64,000 bases of DNA from Leuctra nigra (taxonomy: Eukaryota > Arthropoda > Insecta > Plecoptera > Leuctridae): NCBI GenBank assembly GCA_934045905.1, contig OW203770.1, positions 29,583,259-29,647,258 on the forward strand. Reading direction: 5' to 3'. Shown piece by piece: positions 54,609 through 64,000 of this stretch (the stretch's first letter is position 1; every line of letters begins with the position of its first letter). The notes below the pieces were generated by a model. It was not told where the DNA came from. It did not search any database and saw only the letters and a program-made list of their open reading frames with translations. Made by a program: the position numbers and the translations under genes.

Positions 54609-55629
54609 ATGAAAATCCTGTTGGGAAAAAACTTATTGGAAATCCTTCAATGCTATGCCCCTCAGACAGGTATGACAGCTGAGATAAAAGAAAGATACCT
54701 GGTAGAATTAGAAACTAACATCTCCTCCATGAAGACACTGGTAATCGGGGACCTGAATGCCAAGGTTGGTCGGGGAGGCGAGGCTACGAGGCAGTGCTCG
54801 GACACCACGGCTATGCTGGCAGGAATAAAGAAGGAGAGAACCTTCTGAATTTCTGCTTGAGAAATGGGCTACGTGTGGGCAACAGCTGGTACCAGAAGCG
54901 GCCATCGCACCAGATGGTTCATCCAAGTCTGTCATCGACTATGTGCTAATTGGAAGAGATCTAGTGCTGGAAGTGGATGATGTAAGTGTTTGCCCCAACG
55001 TAGCAATTGACAGTGACCACCGCCTCTTGGTGGTGACTTTGCGATACTCCAGTGAGACAAGAAAATTGCAAGAAGAACAGCACAGACAGGAATTCAGAAG
55101 TATGATAGAAGAGGGAATACCAGACGGCCAAGTAAGAGCTGTGGAAGGGGAGTGGACAGATTTCAGAGATAAGATGGTAATGAGCGCAGAGAGAGTATGT
55201 GGCCGAGTAAAGGGAAAGAAGAGAGAAAAGGAAACAACATGGTGGAACGAAAAGGTTAAATACGTAGTTAAGGAGAAAAGAGACGCATGGCAAAGGAAAG
55301 AAATAGTGAGATCTGAGGAGAATAATCGGGCTTACTCTGAAGCAAAACAGCTAGTGAAACAAACGGTCCAGGAAGAGAAAAAGAAGACAATGGAGGTCTT
55401 CGCAGCAAAGTTGGATGAGGACTACAAAGGGAATAAGAAAATACTCTATGGGTTGATGAAGAACAAGAGAAAGCAAGGAGATTTGAGAAGAAATATGATA
55501 GACGAACAGGGGGGCCTTGTAACAGAAGAGGACGAAATCAAGAAACTATGGGAGACCCATTTCAAGAACCTGTTGAACAGTTGTCCACACTCTGATGCTC
55601 AAACTCTAACCACCAATACCGATGACTAG
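54609..55629 (+). pseudogene. LINE endonuclease and linker, frameshifted
   Basis: The endonuclease core is recognisable as LVIGDLNAKVGRGGE (catalytic GDLNA) at about 54742. The next part, GHHGYAGRNKEGENLLNFC, is in a second frame, and SVIDYVLIGRDL..SDHRLLVVTLR in a third from about 54930. It continues as a Lys/Glu-rich linker to the stop at 55629 created at the insertion junction. It cannot be translated as one protein. Confidence 0.8.
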
Positions 55630-56518
55630 AGATCCGATTATATGGTTTTAAAAACTTCTACATTTCGTTTTTGGAATTGGAAATTTCGCGTTTTGTGGTT
55701 TTAAGAATTTTCAATTTCGCGTTTTATGTTTTTAAAAAAATATAGATAAACTTCAGATTATGAGTATTAGAATTTTAATTGAAGAATAATGAAAATGGAA
55801 CAGTGTACATTACAAGTGCTGGGACTTTCAAAATATTGTCACCATTTACTCTTCTATTCAAATGTCATAGAGCAATGTTGCTAGGAAACTATAAATTTTT
55901 CGCAATCTAAATGAAGAGGATCAATATTATATCCCTCACAAATTATACCTAACCTAGGTAAGCCAGTGCAGCTTGTGACTGTCCACATTGGTTGTTCACA
56001 ATGCAAAATAAAAAATTAAATTATTATAAGCTGTTTTATGCTGTTTGGTTATAAATTATATATTTAAACTGTAAGAGATATTATTTCAACATTAAATTTT
56101 CACATGATAATGCGAGGTCACTGCCCCTCCCACTAAGCAACCCCAAGTAGTTTTCTACGAGGTCAGAGCTCTTCTGTCATTTATAAATGCGAATAGGGGA
56201 GGGTCACTGACTGATTTTAGAAATAAAAAGGTTGAATATTGGGTTTTAAATTGGTGATCCTGAGAAAAATTAGAAAAGCAACTGTGTAATGTACAAAATA
56301 ACAGGAAATATATTAAATCTTGTGATATTTCGCGGTATATTTCGCGATTTAGTCAGTTTGATGGTGTTTAGCGGTGTTAAGGGTAAATTTCGCGTTTTGT
56401 CGCGATTAGAACTCAGTGTTTTAGGGCCAGAAACATATGGAAACGCATTTATATTTAGAAATATGAGTAATTTACAACACTACGAAAATTTCGCGATCAC
56501 CTTATAATTCGGATCTCT
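55628..56518. mobile_element. TCGCG-rich TIR element, copy 2, inserted in the LINE
   Basis: Ends AGAGATCCGATTATA (55628) and TATAATTCGGATCTCT (56518). ACT lies outside both ends (55625-55627, 56519-56521), a possible 3-bp duplication. Interior ATTTCGCGTTTTG and TTTCGCGATCACC motifs recur near both ends. It is similar to 22430-23076. No transposase is seen. Confidence 0.78.
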
Positions 56519-56562
56519 ACTGATGTCGCCGGCGTTGACCGTCCGGAGAGGAAGATATTTCG

Positions 56563-58098
56563 GTGGAAGAGATTGCTGTAGCGATTGGAGAAATGAGCAA
56601 CGGAAAGTCTCCAGGAGTCGACGAAGTTTCAGCTGAGATGCTGAAAGCGGCGGGACCAGCAGGCGCTTACTGGCTCTGGAGGGTGATTACGGCAGCATGG
56701 CAAGAAAGGAAGATTCCGAGGAATTGGGAAGAAGGAATAATTATCCCCCCTTTTAAAAAGGGTAACCGAGGCCAGTGCCAGAACTACCGTGGAATCACCC
56801 TCATGAGCCAGTGCGCGAAGGTGTATGAGAAAGTGATTGGAAGAAGGTTACGGGAACACACGGAACCCCAACTATGAGAGGAGGAGTATGGATTCCGAGG
56901 TGGAAGATCGACAATCGACATGATATTTGCCTTAAGGCAGATGATGGAGGCAAAGTGGGAGGAGGGAAGGGATATGTACATGGTTTTTCTGGACCCGCAA
57001 AAGGCATACGACTCGTTACCTCGGCTGACGGTATGGCAATGCCTGGAGAAGAAAGGAGTGAATCCTGAGCTGATTGAACGGGTTCAAAGCACGTACAATA
57101 ACAGCCGCAGCATGGTCCAGACAGCAGTCGGAAGATCCGGGTGGTTCAACATCAACACAGGTCTCCGACAAGGCAGTGCACTCTCATTAATGTTATTTAA
57201 CATCGTCATGGATGAGATGATAAGAGAAGTGGAACGGGAAGAGAGCGACCAGTCAACAACTCTAGTGTTTGCCGACGACATCGTGGTGTGGGGAGAATGT
57301 GCACAGGACCTCCAAGAGAAGATCGACAGATGGGATGAAGTAACTAGGGAATACGCGCTCAGAATAAGCAGAGAAAAGAGTGAGGCCATGGTGATGAGTA
57401 GGGATAAGAAAGCCCAAAATACTAACATCCAACTACAAGAAGAAGTACTCGAAGTAAAGCAGGAGTTCAAATATCTAGGAAGCATAGTGACCAATGAGGC
57501 TAGGATGGGAGCAGAGATATCTAGGCGGATACACCTTGCCAGTGGCTTCTACCAATCAGTCAGAAAGCTTCTGTGGAACGAAGACATGCCAACCAAATGC
57601 AAGATGCTACTCTACAAGACCTACTTCATACGAATACTAACTTATAGTGCAGTAACATGGACATTGTCCAACAAAGAAGCAGGAAATGTCCAGGCAGCCG
57701 AGATGAAATTCCTCAGAAGCATCGCTGGAGTATCGAAGATGGAGAAGCAAAGAAGTACTGATTTAAGGAAAAAGTTGGGTGTTCAGAGCCTCAACTATAA
57801 GATAGGAAGAGATAGACTGCACTGGTATGGTCATCTTAGAAGAATAGATTTCAAGAGGATACCGAAGAGGGAATTTGAAAGAGCGAGAGAGCGGGAAAGC
57901 AGAAGGGGCAGACCGAGAGTGAAGTGGGAGGACCAGGTGAAGTGGGATGTAGAGGGAAGAGGTGAGGAGTGGGGAACAGTGACTTCTGGAAGATTGTGGG
58001 AGGACAGAGAGAGGTGGAGAGACATGGTGGAGAGAGAAGACGTAGAGGAGGAAGAAGAAGAGTGTGATGTGTCAGGACCGGCCACCCGACATCACTGA
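56563..58098 (+). pseudogene. LINE reverse transcriptase, one in-frame stop
   Basis: It begins MEEIAVAIGEMSNGKSPGVD (finger region) and has NYRGITLMSQCAKVYE. It is interrupted by TGA at 56875-56877 and then continues EEEYGFRGGRSTIDMIFALRQ. Motif A (MVFLDPQKAYDSL), motif B (GLRQGSALSLMLFNIVMDEM) and motif C (VFADDIVVWGE) follow. The C-terminal tail (LHWYGHLRRIDFKRIPKR..GRPRVKW) is of the RTE/CFDP2 style and is Glu-rich at the very end. Only one nonsense codon separates two long frames in this half. Confidence 0.85.
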
Positions 58099-58713
58099 AG
58101 CGAAGGCCCAAGATTGACGGTGGAATTATACCCCCGACCCGACATTGTGTTGGAAACGGGCGACAGATATTTATTATTATTATTAATTTGCTATAACGGC
58201 AGAGCGCTTGTATCACCTGAAGAGTTCCGAGGCAATATCTGCCACGAATAAATACAAAAAGGAGGTTTAAACAATTCTTATAACCTGAAGAAATATGACT
58301 AAAGATACGAAAATGTATATGTCAAAATGCATAGAAATTGTTAAAATTAACTGTTGAATTTGAAAGTTTTCAAATGTACCTACTTGAATTTGGCTTGAAT
58401 TGAATTTGGTTGAATTTGGCTTAAACATAAACAATTTTCCTACTGGAAATCAAAGGGTTCTTAAACTTTCCAATAATATTGTGAAATTTGGGAAGTGGGG
58501 ACTTATAATCTCAACAACTGTGAAAGAGGGAATGGAGCAAAATGGTTAAGAACTACTAGTGACAGGTGGAATACAAGTCTCTTTTTATATCTTTCATTAT
58601 TTTTATCTTTTTTTGATGATCTTTTCAAAATCAGTTTTGAATGGTTAAAATTTGATAAAAACTGTCTCCGGCTTGGACGATACTATTCATTTAAAATGTT
58701 GCATTCTGCTGAC

Positions 58714-59119
58714 CTGTCAATCAATGATTTCTGTTCAAGTTCCGTTGCCTTCACAACATTCTCCTTGAGTTGTTTCTTTGAAATAGTTTCACTGCGCTGC
58801 ACATAATCAGTCACTTTCTCTTTCGTCTTCTTCTTCATTATGTCTTCCGTCTTCTTCTTCATTATGTCTTCCGTCTTCTTCTTCATTATGTCTTCCGTCT
58901 TCTTCTTCATTATGTCTTCCGTCTTCTTCTTCATTATGTCTTCCGTCTTCTTCTTCATTATGTCTTCCGTCTTCTTCTTCATTATGTCTTCCGTCTTCTT
59001 CTTCATTATGTCTTCCGTCTTCTTCTTCATTATGTCTTCCGTCTTCTTCTTCATTATGTCTTGCATTGCATTTGACTGGACTTCATTGTTGTTTCTCAGG
59101 GCTTTGCGATGTCTTCTTT
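58714..59119 (-). CDS. Zinc-finger protein, repeat-bearing exon
   Basis: The acceptor CTTTGTTGCAG precedes the exon in phase 1, and the proposed donor GACAG|GTCAGC leaves phase 2. Both phases match the neighbouring exons. It encodes RRHRKALRNNNEVQSNAMQ, ten tandem copies of the octapeptide DIMKKKTE (the last ends in K), then EKVTDYVQRSETISKKQLKE..KSLID. The repeat would form a highly charged, probably helical rod. If the weak GTC donor is not used, the frame stops at 58683. Confidence 0.68.
58821..59060 (-). repeat. 24-bp coding minisatellite, ten units
   Basis: The + strand unit is ATTATGTCTTCCGTCTTCTT plus CTTC, repeated in phase with near-perfect identity. Because 24 is a multiple of 3, unit gain or loss keeps the zinc-finger gene in frame. 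The antisense frame gives MSSVFFFI repeats and is not a gene. Confidence 0.92.
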
Positions 59120-59245
59120 CTGCAACAAAGATAACACATTATTAAATATTTTAGAGTCACTTTTTGACAATTACATTCAAAGAATGTACATTGTTTATTC
59201 AGCAGAGATGAAGCAACAAAACTTAATTTGACACTGTAAGAATGA

Positions 59246-59644
59246 CCCATAAAAAAACACTCCGTGTAAAAATACCAGCCAAGTCTCTTCAACTATAAAA
59301 AAAATAGAAGAAATCTAAAAATTCAGCACTGAAAAGTAGTGATATCAAAAAATGAGCCAAGTCAAAACTTAATTTTAAAAACCCAAATATACTTGGCGCA
59401 TCGAGTATATAAATAGTATAGAAGCATATGCCAAAAATCAAATGTACCTAAATATATATAATATACCTATAATGCCCTTAAAAACGATGCGCCAAGTATA
59501 TTTTGGTTTTCAAAATTAAGTTTTGACTTGGCTCATTTTTTGATATCACTACTTTTCAGTGCTGAATTTTTAGATTTATTCTATTTTTTTTATAGTTGAA
59601 GAGACTTGGCTGGTATTTTTACATGGAGTGTTTTTTTATGGGGA
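59246..59644. mobile_element. Hairpin MITE of the CACTCCGTGTAAAAA family, copy 6
   Basis: Ends CCCATAAAAAAACACTCCGT and ACATGGAGTGTTTTTTTATG, with arms of about 165 bases sharing CAGCCAAGTCTCTTCAACTA and ATACTTGGCGCATCG. It abuts family S copy 6 on the right. Confidence 0.85.
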
Positions 59645-60234
59645 TATCACTTATTTTTTTTGTTTATTTACACAACTTGTAACACACATCGGAGCAACAA
59701 TGACTAAATACTTTTAAAAAATACGCCATTTCCGAAATTGGTTAATACGAAAAATTGTGTTTGGTGCTCAATATACCTAAGCTTAAAGTGATATTCCATG
59801 AAGAATTGCGAAAGCTTCGTTCCAATCAGTCCAGCCGTTTTTGAGATATGGTATCACTTCCGGTTTTCAAAATGGTGACTGAAATAACTGCCACCTAGAA
59901 TTTATTTCTATAAATTTTATGTATCATTATAAGCATTCTGAATATGTAGTTATTGTAGTAAGAGGTCATTAAAATCTAGTTCTTCATTTTCATGACGTCA
60001 TTTCCGGTTTTGGTAATAGTACATCTCTACTTTAACTATTGATATACCGAATCATTTGGCGCTAGTTTCATTCCGATCGGTTTAGCCGTTTTCGAGATAT
60101 GACGTCACTTCCGGTTTCAAAATGGCGACTACCGGTTGGTTTTATAAAAAGGTCCCTCAGACGCCAAAAGTGCACATGTGGTAAAAATTTCAGATCGATC
60201 GGCTAAGCCGGTTAGGTTGTGGCGGTGATAGTAT

Positions 60235-61705
60235 TGTATTGTATTGTATTTTATTATCATCCCGTGGACAAGTACATAATACATGTATGGGTATCGTCAA
60301 GAATGTATGTACAAGTTATGACAAAGTCAGAAATATTTACAAGTCACAATGTTTACAATGACAGTTATATGTACAGTAAATAATAAAACTAATAATAGTA
60401 ATATTTATACCTAAGAAAAATAATAATAAAAATGATTACATGTAGAATAAATATAAATAAATGAATAAATCGCCTCGGCTAAGACAATGCCGTGTAGTAC
60501 GTGGCCGATAGTTGAATAGGAAGAACAATGGAACGAGAGTGCTTGAGGTTAAGATGATTGACACTGAAGTGCTGGTACAGTTATGAGTCTAGAAATTCCT
60601 GCAGGCTGTAGAATGGGTTTAGGAGGAGGTAGGCATTGAGACTGGATTGGAAGCTGGCCCAGGTGGGAGAGGTGGTGATGTGCTGTGGTAGCTTATTATA
60701 GATAATTGTGCATATATAGTGGGGGCTGCTAGTGAATGAGGAGTGAGAGTGAGTGGGGATACGTATGGAGTTTCCCCTTCGAGTGCCATATTGATGAACT
60801 GACGAGTTTAGGGGGAAGAGGGTTGGGTGCTCACGAGCAAAGGAGCTGGCAATACGGATGAGAGTGCAGGTGAGAGTCAGGATGTGTAACTTAATGAACT
60901 CGGGTTTGGCAGACTTGCGGCGAGAGATGCCGGCAATAATGCGGACTGCCTGTTTCTGCAGGATGAAAATGCGGTTGGCACCGGGAGAGGTGCCCCAGAA
61001 GAGGAGTCCATAGGAGAGATGGGAATGGAAATGAGCGTGGTAGACCAGTTTGAGGGAATGGGCGTTAACTATGGGCTTGAGTCGGCGTAGTAGGAAGCAG
61101 CTACTCTGGATTTTGGATTTTGGATGTTGGATGTGCGTAGACCAATTGAGGGTAGCAGTTAGATGGATGCCCAGGAATTTTATGGATGGGGTGCTCGGAA
61201 TAATGTGGTCATTGATGCGGATTAGGGGAGAGATAGACGGCTTGTGAGATTGGGTGTGGAAGTTGATGAAGGTTGTTTTGGAGGGTTGGAGAGCGAGCTT
61301 ATTGTTCGAGCAGTAAGATGACATGATTGCTGCCTGCTCATTGGCTGTCTCGATGAGGGAAAAGAATGATTTGGATTTAGGAGCTGTAAGGAGGTGGTTC
61401 GTATCATCAGCGAACTGAAAGAGGTTGCCGTAGGTGATGAGGTCAGGGAGGTCGTTCACATAGACGAGGAAGAGTGTTGGAGCAAGAACGAAACCTTGAG
61501 GGACACCGCAGCGAATTAGTTTAGAGGAGGAGGTGATGAGAGATGGAGAGCGCGGTTTGTTGGAAGGGATGATCACTGTCTGCGAGCGGTTGGTTAGGAA
61601 AGAGGATATCAGTCGATTGGCCAGACCCGTTATGCCACAGAGCTCCAGCTTGTGAAGGAGGAGGCAGTGGTCGATGGTGTCGAATGCCTTCGACAAGTCT
61701 TCGAC
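60235..61705 (-). mobile_element. 5'-truncated CR1-like LINE inserted in family S
   Basis: On the minus strand the LINE ends in an AATAC repeat tail (60235-60252) instead of poly(A), with a ~330-base 3' UTR. The 5' junction is near 61705, where family S text (AGCGGTGTTTCCTGA) resumes. It lies in an intron of the zinc-finger gene in the same orientation. Confidence 0.8.
60581..61705 (-). pseudogene. Reverse transcriptase, C-terminal part (CR1-like LINE)
   Basis: It begins within motif A (VEDLSKAFDTIDHCLLLHKL). It has motif B (CGVPQGFVLAPTLFLVYVNDL), motif C (FQFADDTNHLL), and thumb text (ALQPSKTTFINF, SIKFLGIHLTATLNWSTHI, HAHFHSHLSYGLLFWG), and stops at 60581. The open frame extends upstream to 61831 into family S, giving an N-terminal acidic stretch (SLDDDDNDSDSEGQE) that is not part of the LINE. 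Endonuclease and fingers are absent. No internal stop is present. Confidence 0.83.
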
Positions 61706-62099
61706 AAGCGGTGTTTCCTGACCCTCTGAATCTGAATCATTATCATCATCATCTAAAGAAGATGAAAGTGATGTAATTTCACTGTTTTCACGGCTCTCTA
61801 GCTCGCAAATGGTATAGCCTATTGTTCCCAAATTTGGTATATGTGGTGGGGTGGGCCATAGCTCGAAATTAAGATATTTCGCAACAATGTGAGATTTTCC
61901 AATTTTATGATCCAGTAGGCTGAAAATGCCATGTTGTTGCTTACAGTAAAAGTAGTTGGTCTGCTCCTCAGTTTATTAGGCATTTACGGTATGTTGAGTG
62001 AGTGTGAGTGTACAGTACGACTTGGCTGGGTGGAGCGACAGCTCCACTAGATCAAACTTAGAACATAAAGTCACGCTATTTATTAGATTGCCATCCAGC

Positions 62100-62385
62100 A
62101 ATCTACCTATTCGAACAAATAAGCAATACTTGATGGAGCCACTTCTGGCAGGAAACTTTTTAGATGCACTTTTATATTTTGAAGTTCGTGTTTCCATAGG
62201 GCAGTAAGAAACAATTAAAATTTAAATTTAGTTACTAGTTAACATTTTCAGCCATAACAAACAACTAATGCAAATGTAATATAATTAATTTATATAAATA
62301 TCCCCGTGATATCCACCCTTATCCCCCTATGTCTAGTAGGTACAAAAAAATCCACTAGAGGTTAGTCGTATTCCTTATTTTCTCG
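62100..62385 (-). repeat. Dispersed repeat, copy 2
   Basis: It is the inverted counterpart of 16975-17255, with GAGCCACTTCTGGCAGGAAA and GTTTCCATAGGGCAGTAAG. It lies directly outside the CTAG end of family S copy 6. Confidence 0.6.
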
Positions 62386-62617
62386 AATTAAAAACAATAT
62401 GTGATTGCAATATTAAAGAACAGAAAATAATATGAAATAATATCATTACAAATATTCCACAGTATTAAAATCGTATTAAAAAGTATTCAAATGGAAATGA
62501 CTATACGTACCCTAGTACATACAGTACTTACTTATTGGGAGAAGATTTCAATGTAAAAGTAATGTAAAGTGAATTGATTTAATTGGAGAGCGTTATGTGA
62601 TGCCCGAGACAACTTAC

Positions 62618-62892
62618 CTTGAACTGTTCTAATATCTAATGTTGTTGTGTTTTCATTAGCAAGACAATTGCTGGTCTGTTTGGTTTGGGATTTCAGATCG
62701 CTAATGAGTTGCCTGTGGTTTGGTCGCTTGTTAACATGAAGCACTGCTTTGAAGGGAGAATGCAGAGTGTCTTGACAAAGTTGGCAACGGAACTTATTCT
62801 TGGAAGTTGAAACCAGCAGAGGTTTCGCCGTCAACTGAAAATACTCTTTCCTTGCATCAGCAGTCAGCTCGTTCAGCAGCTTCGTGCTTTCA
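62618..62892 (-). CDS. Zinc-finger protein, first exon visible in the window
   Basis: The exon starts after TTGATTGTTTCAG in phase 2 and ends GTTCAAG|GTAAGT in phase 1. It encodes ESTKLLNELTADARKEYF.. and a finger CQLCQDTLHSPFKAVLH..NH (CX2CX12HX6H), then a Ser/Thr/Asn-rich linker ending IRTVQ. With the three downstream exons it gives one open frame of 351 codons with three fingers. The two conserved ELTA..EYF..KPLL-plus-finger modules point to an internal duplication. The start codon and earlier exons lie beyond 62893, probably outside the window. No specific ortholog is claimed. Confidence 0.8.
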
Positions 62893-63207
62893 CTGAAACA
62901 ATCAAACAAACTTAATGAGCGGTCGTGACGGCTTGTTCCGATATGACAAGTGGCTCGCGACATTCACCAGGGCAGCAGACATCCACAAGTCTTACTCAAA
63001 TGAAGAAAGAAACCATCGCCAATGGTCAAGACCTCTCCACACCAACGGACATCAAGACTCTTATCTTCTATACTTCTATAGTACATCTAAAGTAGACTTC
63101 TATAATCAAGACAATCTACTTCGTTCAGAAGGAATGTCACTTTGAGCGTTCGAAGAATCTCGAGTAGGTAAACTCAGAAACTTCAAAAGAGTCATTTATC
63201 ATTTATG
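62893..63207. other. Flank upstream of the zinc-finger exon
   Basis: A 76-codon + frame (62915-63145, MSGRDGLFRYDKW..) is open but has no recognised domain, and it is antisense to the zinc-finger gene. I do not call it a gene. Confidence 0.35.
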
Positions 63208-63724
63208 ATTTCAATTAGGGGTGTTTAACGATTATTTTATTTAAATCGATTAATAATTCGATGTTCGTAATTTAAATCGATTAAATAATCGAATTAAATC
63301 GTTTTGATATATAACTATATGTCATCATGTTCAGGGTGGTCATCATATCATCTTATACGGCAATATTAACCTCAACAATGAAATGTGTCCGGAAAGTCAT
63401 TCATTTTTACGTCAAAGACGCTGTAAAGTGCCAAATTCATTCATAATTCTATCATCGCTTGGTAATGCGAATGAGAAATACACACTGAAACTTAGGAAAA
63501 TACACACAAACATGAATTTATCACTAAAATATTACGCACACAAAGAAAAATGTTGACAGAATGAAGCCAGCCATTTTAGATGTTGTAAAGTGCAACCATT
63601 TTCAAGGCAGCAAATTCAAATTGATAATTCGATTATTTTTTCTAACATCGATTAATCGTTTTCAATGTCATAATCGATTAATCGATTCGATTAAATCGTA
63701 ATCGTGAACACCCCTAATTTCAAT
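63208..63724. mobile_element. 501-bp hAT-type MITE with 8-bp duplication
   Basis: The exact 8-bp duplication ATTTCAAT lies at 63208-63215 and 63717-63724. The element between (63216-63716) has ends TAGGGGTGTT and AACACCCCTA. Subterminal ATCGATTAATCG-type motifs are repeated at both ends. It has no transposase. Confidence 0.92.
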
Positions 63725-64000
63725 TAAACTCCGGATGAGGGCTATTCTGTAACGAAAACGAAATCATTACAGCCTGAAATGATTCCAGGCCAGAATGATT
63801 TCATTTTCGTTGTTCTCATCTCTTTTTGATCTCGCCGCGACCGAATCTTGAGCCGAGCTTGTTAACAATGTCGCACGCAGAAATAAGCCACTGCACAATG
63901 AATTCAGATAGGTACCTAGAGGTACTTTATCATTCATAAAACTAAAGATTTCACTTGATGATTGCACGAAGCCAAACATTGTCTGTAATTTCTTATGTTG
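63725..64000. other. Right edge, no gene seen
   Basis: A short palindrome-like pair (GAAAACGAAATCATT.. and AATGATTTCATTTTCGTTGT) lies at about 63755-63812. Nothing else can be supported. Confidence 0.4.

Larger units (their letters stand above)
54600..58185 (+). mobile_element. RTE-like LINE, decayed and interrupted
   Basis: It has endonuclease, linker and reverse transcriptase regions in order on the + strand, then a 3' end in a TTATTATTATTATTA microsatellite at 58167-58183 (not poly(A)), as in RTE-type elements. An 890-bp TIR element (55628-56518) splits it. There are at least two frameshifts near 54800-54930, one near 56540 and a nonsense codon at 56875. The 5' end is missing. It lies in an intron of the zinc-finger gene, antisense to it. 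The clade is tentative. Confidence 0.82.
59225..62052 (-). repeat. Family S repeat, copy 6, with MITE and LINE insertions
   Basis: It runs from near TTTGACACTGTAAGAATGA (59228) through MITE copy 6, the CACTTCCGGTTTTCAAAATG region, a LINE insertion (60235-61705), then ACTGTTTTCACGGCTCTCTA, TACGACTTGGCTGGGTGGAG and the CTCCACTAG end at 62052. It gives the most complete view of family S, about 1.3 kb without the insertions. Confidence 0.7.

Noticed and set aside
58821..59060. Regular repeat array considered as CRISPR-like
   Set aside because: Units are contiguous 24-mers without unique spacers, in a eukaryotic exon.
58840..59145. + strand frame with MSSVFFFI repeats
   Set aside because: It is the antisense of the 24-bp minisatellite. 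The minus frame has matching splice phases with zinc-finger exons and is the likely coding strand.
1..64000. Viral, bacterial defence or biosynthetic gene systems
   Set aside because: No capsid, integrase, protease, polymerase of viral type, nuclease-helicase cluster or multi-gene operon was seen. All polymerase-like frames are LINE reverse transcriptases.

Overview
This is AT-rich nuclear DNA from an animal, most probably an insect and perhaps a hemipteran. The evidence is a spliced ribosomal protein L27 gene with arthropod-like sequence, GT-AG introns, insect-type LINEs (Jockey, RTE-like, CR1-like), a 5S-rRNA-derived SINE and many TAGGTACCTA-type simple repeats. Nothing points to bacterial, organellar or viral DNA. 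Species and chromosome cannot be fixed from sequence alone.

Two host genes can be followed, both on the minus strand. RpL27 has coding exons at 33202-33425, 28215-28351 and 15700-15748. Its last intron is about 12.5 kb, its last exon carries 49 coding bases, and the rebuilt protein is 134 aa. A zinc-finger gene, probably matrin/ZNF346-type, has its last four coding exons at 62618-62892, 58714-59119, 53689-54005 and 50643-50701. Their splice phases match and give one 351-codon frame. Its upstream exons lie beyond the right edge. One exon is mostly a 24-bp minisatellite that encodes an 8-residue repeat.

Nearly everything else is transposable elements, often nested. (1) 1-2.4 kb: tandem copies of a repeat with a GAGCGAGCG palindromic end (family G). 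(2) 2784-7952 and 39535-44501: two near-identical ~5-kb DNA transposons in opposite orientation, with termini CCCTACAAACACTGGG, 2-bp target duplications, GC-rich ends and a spliced unidentified gene. They bracket RpL27. The second copy sits inside a coding exon of a diverged relative (38606-45700). (3) Six copies of a hairpin MITE (termini near CACTCCGTGTAAAAA) lie alone or inside a larger repeat (family S, ending in a perfect hairpin plus CTAG). (4) 15.7-28.2 kb, the last RpL27 intron, holds a TTATA-flanked MITE, a TTAA-flanked element, a 3-kb hAT element with 5S SINE and other insertions, a foldback with a 179-bp triplication, and two G copies. (5) 30.7-33.15 kb, the first coding intron, is a stack of foldbacks that includes two interleaved inverted repeats and a tRNA-like segment. 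(6) 34236-38586 is a nearly intact, GC-rich Jockey element with a 13-bp target duplication. (7) 45.7-64 kb holds the zinc-finger gene, whose introns contain a foldback, hAT elements, an interrupted RTE-like LINE and a CR1-like LINE.

No defence system, CRISPR array, operon or other multi-gene system is present. The most novel material is the CCCTACAAACAC element family, the interleaved inverted repeats, and the MITE-within-repeat composite that has spread as a unit. Family names for decayed repeats are inferences from termini and target duplications only.
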